Origin: an uncultured Bergeyella sp.
GTDB lineage: Bacteria > Bacteroidota > Bacteroidia > Flavobacteriales > Weeksellaceae
DNA length: 18,647 nucleotides
Direction: 5' to 3'
Assembly (NCBI GenBank): GCA_916710115.1
Contig: CAKAOY010000012.1
Span: 1 to 18,647 of the forward strand
Position numbers and translations under genes: made by a program
Shown: in pieces, positions 13,825 to 18,647 of the stretch
How the letters are laid out: each line of letters opens with the position of its first letter
Numbering within the stretch: position 1 is the stretch's first letter
Notes under the pieces: generated by a model
What the model saw: only the letters and a program-made list of their open reading frames with translations
Databases searched by the model: none
Told to the model about the DNA's origin: nothing

Positions 13825-14847
13825 ATGCATAGCCAGCGCCAATCTTATTCGCAGAAGAGTTTCTCATTCCAAAGAAATGTAGCCATTTTTGGGGTTATAC
13901 TTTTTTTGGGGAAACTTGTTGCTTGGCAACTTACTCAATCCGATGCTATCTTTTCTGATGCTATGGAAAGTATAGTGAATATTGTAGCAGCATTTATGGG
14001 GCTGTATTCGTTGTATATTGCCTCTAAGCCCAAAGATAGCGACCATCCCTACGGACACGGGAAAGTGGAGTTTATCACCTCAGCAATAGAAGGGGTGATG
14101 ATTATTTTTGCGGGAATTATCATCATCATAGAGGCGGTTCATTCCTTTATTAATGGAGATATTCCTAATAGGTTGGATTGGGGGATATTCATAGTCTTCC
14201 TTACAGCGGTCTCAAATTATGTTATTGGGCACATCTCATATCAACGTGGGAAAAGGGAAAATTCCCAAATTTTGCAAAGTTCAGGGAAACACCTCAAATC
14301 GGATACTATTACGACTTTTGGTGTTGTAGTCAGTTTATTAATTGTTCATTTTACGAAATGGTATTGGGTGGATACCTTGGTAGCATTTGCTTTTGGAGGA
14401 TATATTATTTTTATAGGATATTCTATTGTTAGAGAGTCTCTTAGCGGTATTATGGACGAAGCTGATACAGAACTGATAGACCATATTATCCAGATTTTGA
14501 ATAAAAATAGGAAAGTAGAATGGATAGATATTCATAATATGAAAATTCAAAGATTTGGTAGTCGTTTGCATCTTGATGCTCATCTCACATTGCCATATTA
14601 TTTGGAATTGAGGGAGGCACATAATGAGATGAAACAATTGATAATGCTTATTGTGAAGCATACTGACCGACCAATAGAATTTAATATACATATGGATGAT
14701 TGTCGCCCAGAGAAGTCGTGCGAGGTTTGTCAGATTTTAGATTGTCCCGCTCGCCAATTCTCTTTTAAGAAAAAAATAGAGTGGAGACGCGAGAATATTA
14801 CTCAATGTGATAAGCACTGCCGTTGCAACGGAAATTTAAAAAATTAA
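13825..14847 (+). CDS. Cation diffusion facilitator (CDF) transporter with Cys-rich tail
   Basis: A 340-residue inner-membrane metal/proton antiporter of the CDF family, probably exporting Zn2+, Fe2+ or a similar ion. About six hydrophobic spans cover 18-205. TM2 has SDAMESIVN, putting E48 and N52 where YiiP has its two site-A aspartates. The loop DSDHPYGHGKVE (71-82) is conserved, and TM5 keeps the H156-x3-D160 pair. The cytoplasmic domain (about 210-290) ends in HMDDC, followed by a tail with seven cysteines (293, 299, 302, 307, 328, 332, 334). The E/N variant and Cys tail suggest a subfamily whose metal cannot be assigned by eye. It starts 20 bases after the histone terminator with no clear promoter of its own, and the FAD oxidoreductase follows at 32 bases. 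Confidence 0.93.
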   Translation: MHSQRQSYSQKSFSFQRNVAIFGVILFLGKLVAWQLTQSDAIFSDAMESIVNIVAAFMGLYSLYIASKPKDSDHPYGHGKVEFITSAIEGVMIIFAGIIIIIEAVHSFINGDIPNRLDWGIFIVFLTAVSNYVIGHISYQRGKRENSQILQSSGKHLKSDTITTFGVVVSLLIVHFTKWYWVDTLVAFAFGGYIIFIGYSIVRESLSGIMDEADTELIDHIIQILNKNRKVEWIDIHNMKIQRFGSRLHLDAHLTLPYYLELREAHNEMKQLIMLIVKHTDRPIEFNIHMDDCRPEKSCEVCQILDCPARQFSFKKKIEWRRENITQCDKHCRCNGNLKN

Positions 14848-14879
14848 TAAAGATAAATAAACTTTTAATATAATAAAAT

Positions 14880-15911
14880 ATGAAAATTGTAGAATACATT
14901 ATTGTGGGTGGGGGCTTTGCAGGAATGTTTATGGCTCACCAATTAGTTAAAAATAAGAAGCGTTTTGTAGTCTTTTCGGATGGGCAAAAGAATGCCTCTA
15001 AGATATCAGCGGGAATGGTTAATCCCGTTGTTTTGAAGAAATTTACTACTTTTGATAATGCTCATAATCAGATTAGTATTCTCAGAAATGCTTTAAGGGA
15101 AATATCTTACTATACGGCAGTGAATACAATAGTGGAAGAGCCGATACATCGTATTTTTCACGATGAGAAGGAGCAAAATACATGGAGTAAAAAACGAGAA
15201 AATGAGAATTTAAGCGATTTTCTCAATGAAGATTTTGTAGAACTTCCTCAGGTGAAAAATCCATTAAAATGCGGGGTGGTCAATCACTCGTTTAGAGTAG
15301 ATGTTCCTGCCTTTTTTTTAGCTATGGAAAATTACCTTCGTTCGGAAAATATTCTTATTAATGAGTTCTTTGATTATAAGATTTTAGATATTGATAATCA
15401 ACAATATAAAGATATTAAATTTGAAAAAATTATTTTTGCAGAGGGGATTAATGTAAGACAAAATCCATACTTTTCAGAAATTCCAATTGTGGTAAATAAA
15501 GGACATCATCTATCAATAAAGTTTGATGATTATCAGTTGAAAAATACAATTAAGAAAAAGCATTTTCTTTTTCCGTTAGATGAGGTAAATTATTATTATG
15601 GAGGTACTTATGATAGGGAAAATGAAAGTGTAGGAGTTGATGATAGAGCAGTGGAGCAGTTGAATAATGCTGTGAGAGAAATCACAGATTCTGGTTATAA
15701 GGTTACAAATATTGAGTATGGGTATCGCCCTACGGTGGCTGATAGGAGGCCTATTTTAGGCAAGCATTCAGTGTATAATAATTTGTTTGTTTTCAATGGG
15801 TTAGGAGCAAGGGGCTTGCTTAATGGTGCTTTTTATTCAGAAGTTTTGTATCGTTTTATAGAAGATGGTATAGAAATTCCAGATGAGGTGAAGAAGGAAA
15901 GGTTTCACTAA
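14880..15911 (+). CDS. FAD-dependent oxidoreductase (DAO family)
   Basis: A 343-residue flavoprotein of the D-amino-acid-oxidase/glycine-oxidase-like fold. The N-terminal Rossmann motif IIVGGGFAGMFMAHQL (7-22) binds FAD. SKISAGMVNPVV (about 41-52) is the second DAO-family stretch. The C-terminal FAD-binding segment GYRPTVADRRPILG leads to FVFNGLGARGLLNGAF near the end. No signal peptide or membrane span is seen, so it is probably cytoplasmic. The substrate is unknown. The family is widespread in Bacteroidota and is often annotated only as FAD-binding oxidoreductase. It lies 32 bases after the CDF gene with no terminator between, and has its own terminator downstream. Confidence 0.87.
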   Translation: MKIVEYIIVGGGFAGMFMAHQLVKNKKRFVVFSDGQKNASKISAGMVNPVVLKKFTTFDNAHNQISILRNALREISYYTAVNTIVEEPIHRIFHDEKEQNTWSKKRENENLSDFLNEDFVELPQVKNPLKCGVVNHSFRVDVPAFFLAMENYLRSENILINEFFDYKILDIDNQQYKDIKFEKIIFAEGINVRQNPYFSEIPIVVNKGHHLSIKFDDYQLKNTIKKKHFLFPLDEVNYYYGGTYDRENESVGVDDRAVEQLNNAVREITDSGYKVTNIEYGYRPTVADRRPILGKHSVYNNLFVFNGLGARGLLNGAFYSEVLYRFIEDGIEIPDEVKKERFH

Positions 15912-15934
15912 CGGATATTAGTATATTTAAAATG

Positions 15935-15972
15935 AAAAACATAGACGAGGTTTTCTTATCTATGTTTTTTTT
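15935..15972 (+). terminator. Rho-independent terminator after the FAD oxidoreductase
   Basis: Bases 15935-15945 pair with 15959-15969 (11 bp, AAAAACATAGA/TCTATGTTTTT), with a partly paired inner loop and a T run to 15972. It abuts the hemD -7 box. Confidence 0.82.
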
Positions 15973-15973
15973 G

Positions 15974-15981
15974 TATTTTTG
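15974..15981 (+). promoter_or_regulatory. Putative -7 element of hemD-hemE
   Basis: TATTTTTG fits TAnnTTTG and starts 2 bases after the upstream terminator's T run. The hemD ATG begins 4 bases after it. No TTG at 17-23 bases upstream; that position falls inside the terminator hairpin. Confidence 0.5.
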
Positions 15982-15985
15982 CTAA

Positions 15986-16627
15986 ATGAAAGTCCTTTTC
16001 ACGAAAAAAATAGATGTATCAAAAACTTCTCAAGTGTTTGAGGAGGGTATTGAGATAAGGTGGCAGGAGTTCATAAAAATAGAATATCAACGAGTTCCGT
16101 TAATTGATATTTTTGGTAAAGTGTTGATATTCACAAGTGTTAATGGAGTAAAGGCTTTTTTTGAAGGAGGTTTTTCTATTGATGGAAATAGAATTTTTGT
16201 AGTAGGTTCTAAGACGGAAAAAGCCCTAATGGAACGAGGATTCTGTGTAGAAAAAACATTTGACTATGCTTTTGAAATGGAGAAGTTTATAAACTATAAT
16301 GCTCACAGAGAGTGTTTTTTACATTTTTGTGGCAATTTGTCATTGGATATTCTTTGCCCGAGTGAGTGCTACCAGAAGGTTGTAGTTTATCAGACAAGTT
16401 TGCTCTATCCAAAGGTAGAACAAGGGTACGATGCCTTAGTATTTTTTAGTCCAAGTGCCGTTAGGAGTTTTGCAAAATACAATTCTTTTGACAAAATCCA
16501 GTGTTTTGCTATTGGTAAAACTACCGAAAAAGAATTAAAAAAATATACTACAAAGGAAATAATAACAAGCCAAAAGGTAAATTTTGAAGGGATTTTACAT
16601 GAGATTTTAAAATTTAAAAATGATTAA
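15986..16627 (+). CDS. hemD: Uroporphyrinogen-III synthase
   Basis: HemD closes and inverts ring D of hydroxymethylbilane to give uroporphyrinogen III, the common precursor of haem, sirohaem and cobalamin. The product is 213 residues, slightly short of the usual 240-250. This family is very divergent, but recognisable elements remain: the N-terminal VLFTKK, LIFTSVNGVKAFF (about 47-59), VVGSKTEKALMERGF, and the second-domain ALVFFSPSAVRSF and CFAIGKTTEKEL. Overlap with hemE by 8 bases (ATGATTAA) strongly supports the call and implies translational coupling. The start lies 4 bases after a TAnnTTTG box; the next in-frame Met would remove the conserved first strand. Confidence 0.9.
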   Translation: MKVLFTKKIDVSKTSQVFEEGIEIRWQEFIKIEYQRVPLIDIFGKVLIFTSVNGVKAFFEGGFSIDGNRIFVVGSKTEKALMERGFCVEKTFDYAFEMEKFINYNAHRECFLHFCGNLSLDILCPSECYQKVVVYQTSLLYPKVEQGYDALVFFSPSAVRSFAKYNSFDKIQCFAIGKTTEKELKKYTTKEIITSQKVNFEGILHEILKFKND

Positions 16628-17645
16628 AAACGATTTATATTTAAGAGCGTTGAGAGGAGAAGTCGTTGAGAGACCTCCTGTATGGATGATGAGACAAGCA
16701 GGGAGATATTTACCTGAGTTCATAGCATTGAGGGATAAGTACGACTTTTTTACGCGATGCCAAACACCAGAGTTAGCAGCAGAAATTACAGTGCAACCCA
16801 TAAGACGATTTCCATTAGATGCAGCGATTTTGTTTTCTGATATTTTGGTTGTTCCTCAGGCTATGGGAATAGATTTTAAGATGAAAGAAAGCGTAGGACC
16901 TTGGTTGGAAACTCCTATACGAACAAAAAAGCAAGTAGAAGAAATACATGTTCCTGATGTGAATGATACTTTGGGCTATGTGTTTGATTCTATTGATATT
17001 ACTATTGAAAAACTTGCAGGCGAAGTTCCTTTGATTGGCTTTGCGGGATCACCTTGGACAATACTCTGTTATTGTGTAGAGGGAAAAGGCTCTAAGGCAT
17101 TTGATATTGCTAAGTCCTTTTGTTTTCAGCAACCAGAAGTAGCGCATCAATTATTACAAAAAATCACAGATACGACGATTGCTTACCTAAAAAGAAAAGT
17201 AGAGAAGGGAGTATCAGCAGTACAAGTGTTTGATTCTTGGGGGGGGATGCTCTCTCCAGAGGATTATAGAGAGTTTTCGTGGAAATATATTAATCAAATT
17301 GTAGAGGCTCTTTCGCCAGTGGCTCCAGTAGTGGTTTTTGCTAAAGGTTGTTGGTTTGCATTAGAGGAAATGGCTGAAAGTAAAGTTTCTGCATTGGGAG
17401 TAGATTGGACAATTACTCCAGAATTAGCACGAAAATTTACTCAAAATAAAGTAACATTACAAGGTAATTTTGACCCTGCAAGGTTACACTCTTCACCAGA
17501 GACAATCAAAAAAATGGTAAATGAAATGATTCATCGTTTTGGGAAAGACCAATATATAGCTAATCTTGGACATGGAATTTTGCCAAATATTCCATTAGAA
17601 AATGCAGAAGCATTTATTAGAGCAGTAGTAGATTGGAAGAAATAA
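16620..17645 (+). CDS. hemE: Uroporphyrinogen decarboxylase
   Basis: HemE removes four carboxyl groups from uroporphyrinogen III to give coproporphyrinogen III in the cytoplasm. At 341 residues it has normal length. Active-site elements are visible: WMMRQAGRYLPEF at 22-34 (R25 and R29 bind substrate carboxylates), FPLDAAILFSDILVVPQ at 64-80 with the key D74, GFAGSPWT mid-protein, and NLGHGILP with H318. The first codon lies within the last codons of hemD. A strong hairpin begins 20 bases after the stop. Confidence 0.98.
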   Translation: MIKNDLYLRALRGEVVERPPVWMMRQAGRYLPEFIALRDKYDFFTRCQTPELAAEITVQPIRRFPLDAAILFSDILVVPQAMGIDFKMKESVGPWLETPIRTKKQVEEIHVPDVNDTLGYVFDSIDITIEKLAGEVPLIGFAGSPWTILCYCVEGKGSKAFDIAKSFCFQQPEVAHQLLQKITDTTIAYLKRKVEKGVSAVQVFDSWGGMLSPEDYREFSWKYINQIVEALSPVAPVVVFAKGCWFALEEMAESKVSALGVDWTITPELARKFTQNKVTLQGNFDPARLHSSPETIKKMVNEMIHRFGKDQYIANLGHGILPNIPLENAEAFIRAVVDWKK

Positions 17646-17665
17646 AATATTTTACTTAGAACATT

Positions 17666-17700
17666 AAAAAAGCGTTTAAATAAACTTTAAACGCTTTTTT
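17666..17700. terminator. Symmetric bidirectional terminator, hemE / FeoB-associated gene
   Basis: Bases 17666-17680 and 17686-17700 form a perfect 15-bp stem with a 5-base loop, with six A's on one side and six T's on the other. It can therefore terminate hemE on the plus strand and the feoB unit on the minus strand, whose last gene stops 9 bases away. Confidence 0.92.
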
Positions 17701-17709
17701 GTTATAATC

Positions 17710-17850
17710 TTACCCACAGCCACAGCCTTTGTTACAGTTGTGTTTGCCGTCTTTTCTTGAAGAGAAGTTTTTCTTAATGACTCTGAAAAGTGAATAGAGC
17801 GACATCAAAATGATGATTCCAATGATAATATTTTGATAAATATGTTCCAT
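17710..17850 (-). CDS. FeoB-associated Cys-rich membrane protein
   Basis: A 46-residue protein read on the minus strand from ATG at 17850 to TAA at 17710. It begins with a short luminal segment, then one hydrophobic span (about residues 7-22, NIIIGIIILMSLYSLF). A basic stretch KKNFSSRKDGKH follows, and the end CNKGCGCG has three cysteines in C-x3-C-x-C spacing. This layout, together with the position 27 bases after feoB, matches the FeoB-associated Cys-rich membrane protein family, thought to assist ferrous iron uptake, though its biochemistry is not settled. It shares the bidirectional terminator with hemE. Confidence 0.9.
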   Translation of the reverse strand: MEHIYQNIIIGIIILMSLYSLFRVIKKNFSSRKDGKHNCNKGCGCG

Positions 17851-17877
17851 TGTATTGCTAATAAAAGATTAAAATAG

Positions 17878-18647
17878 TTATTTAAATATATTATACACTA
17901 AAAATGATACTAAATAAGCAAATCCACTCATACTAACAAATTGAAAAGCAGTTAGTTTCCAAGATTTTGTTTCTTTATATACCGTTGCAATTGTAGAGAT
18001 ACATTGCATTGCAAATGCATAATACATCAGAATGGACATACACGTAGCGAAAGAATAGACTGGCTCACCATTGCTGTTTTTTTCTTTTCTCATTTTTGCT
18101 ACAAGGGTTTGTCGATCTTTTTCATCATCAATATCTAAATTATCAAGAGAGTAAATAGTTGCCATTGTACTTGCAAAAGTTTCTCTGGCTACAAAAGAAG
18201 ATAGGATACCGATACTTATTTTCCAATCGTAGCCGAGAGGTTTGAATACGGGTTCTATGATTCTTCCAAAGTCTCCTAATATAGTATTTTTAGCCTTAAA
18301 AGATGCTAAATTATATTCTTTTTCTTTGGTATTCCAATGATTTTCTCTTGCTTGTTTTTCAATGATAGCTTCGGCATTTTTGTAGTTGTTGGATATTCCG
18401 TGAGATTGTATTGCCCAAATAATTACGGTAACGGAGAAGATGATTTTCCCTGCTCCTGCGATGAATTCCCAAACTTTATTTAATGTTAATTTGAAATTAA
18501 TCCACCAAAGAGGCATTTTGTAGGTTGGTAAGTCCATCACCAAGAAAGATTTTTCATGCGTTTTGATGATTTTTTTCAAGATAATTGCTGAAATTAAGGA
18601 CATTATAAAACCTAAGAAATACATGAAAAAAAGCATCAATGCCTTGT
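17878..18647 (-). CDS. feoB: Ferrous iron transporter FeoB, C-terminal part (cut by window edge)
   Basis: About 255 residues of the C-terminal membrane domain. The frame continues past the window end (codons for Lys-Ala precede the TTG at 18639), so the N-terminal GTPase domain lies outside. Several hydrophobic spans are present, including the first 25 residues and FIAGAGKIIFSVTVIIWAI. The FeoB gate signature is clear: IGILSSFVARETFASTMAT, and later CMSILMYYAFAMQCISTIATVYKE with Cys residues lining the putative pore. FeoB imports Fe2+ across the inner membrane. The downstream small Cys-rich gene confirms the call. Whether a FeoA domain is fused to the N-terminus, common in Bacteroidota, cannot be seen. 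Confidence 0.95.
   Translation of the reverse strand, partial: KALMLFFMYFLGFIMSLISAIILKKIIKTHEKSFLVMDLPTYKMPLWWINFKLTLNKVWEFIAGAGKIIFSVTVIIWAIQSHGISNNYKNAEAIIEKQARENHWNTKEKEYNLASFKAKNTILGDFGRIIEPVFKPLGYDWKISIGILSSFVARETFASTMATIYSLDNLDIDDEKDRQTLVAKMRKEKNSNGEPVYSFATCMSILMYYAFAMQCISTIATVYKETKSWKLTAFQFVSMSGFAYLVSFLVYNIFK

Noticed and set aside
1..18647. Search for a new multi-gene system, mobile element, CRISPR array or defence/toxin-antitoxin cassette
   Set aside because: All substantial frames belong to recognised housekeeping or Bacteroidota families. No transposase, integrase, terminal inverted repeats, spaced direct repeats or abrupt compositional change was seen by eye.

Overview
The window is chromosomal housekeeping DNA from a low-GC member of the Bacteroidota, most likely Flavobacteriales. 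Three things point there. Several genes are preceded by the flavobacterial -7 element TAnnTTTG, at two of them with a TTG 19-20 bases upstream. Shine-Dalgarno sequences are generally absent. The families present are typical of the phylum: DUF5686, DUF3078, DUF2851, the small Bacteroidota 'histone H1', KdtA with a KYDFW motif, and BshA. From memory, the EF-Tu sequence resembles Weeksellaceae (Chryseobacterium/Riemerella group); the genus cannot be fixed by eye.

Layout. 1-2421 (+): tRNA-Thr(GGT), tuf with its promoter and a strong terminator, tRNA-Trp(CCA), secE, nusG and a terminator. 2443-4820 (+): bshA (first glycosyltransferase of bacillithiol synthesis) and a DUF2851 gene. 4826-8940 (-): a likely DUF5686-pth-waaA operon. 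9120-11483 (-): lon, ending in its own terminator. 11484-11669: the divergent lon/DUF3078 promoter region. 11670-13330 (+): a DUF3078 outer-membrane-type protein and a hotdog thioesterase. 13557-13733 (+): a 58-residue histone-H1-like protein with a clear promoter. 13825-15911 (+): a cation diffusion facilitator with a cysteine-rich tail and a DAO-family FAD oxidoreductase. 15986-17645 (+): hemD-hemE, overlapping by 8 bases. 17666-17700: a symmetric terminator shared with the opposite strand. 17710-18647 (-): a 46-residue FeoB-associated Cys-rich protein and the C-terminal part of feoB, cut by the window edge.

How the genes fit together. The left end serves translation, secretion and transcription elongation. 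The middle minus-strand genes cover Kdo transfer to lipid A, peptidyl-tRNA recycling, an outer-membrane barrel and ATP-dependent proteolysis. The right end has an iron/metal theme: metal efflux, haem-precursor synthesis and ferrous iron uptake. No gene-free stretch exceeds 300 bases; the longest is 13331-13556 (226 bases), which holds the histone gene's promoter and AT-rich inverted repeats.

I see no mobile element, CRISPR array, phage gene, toxin-antitoxin pair or defence island, and no convincing undescribed multi-gene system. The most unusual points are a Lon that stops about 23 residues early with its stop codon inside the terminator hairpin, the absence of the ribosomal-protein/rpoBC block after nusG, start codons only 4 bases behind -7 boxes at two genes, and a CDF transporter with Glu/Asn at the TM2 metal positions plus a seven-cysteine tail.
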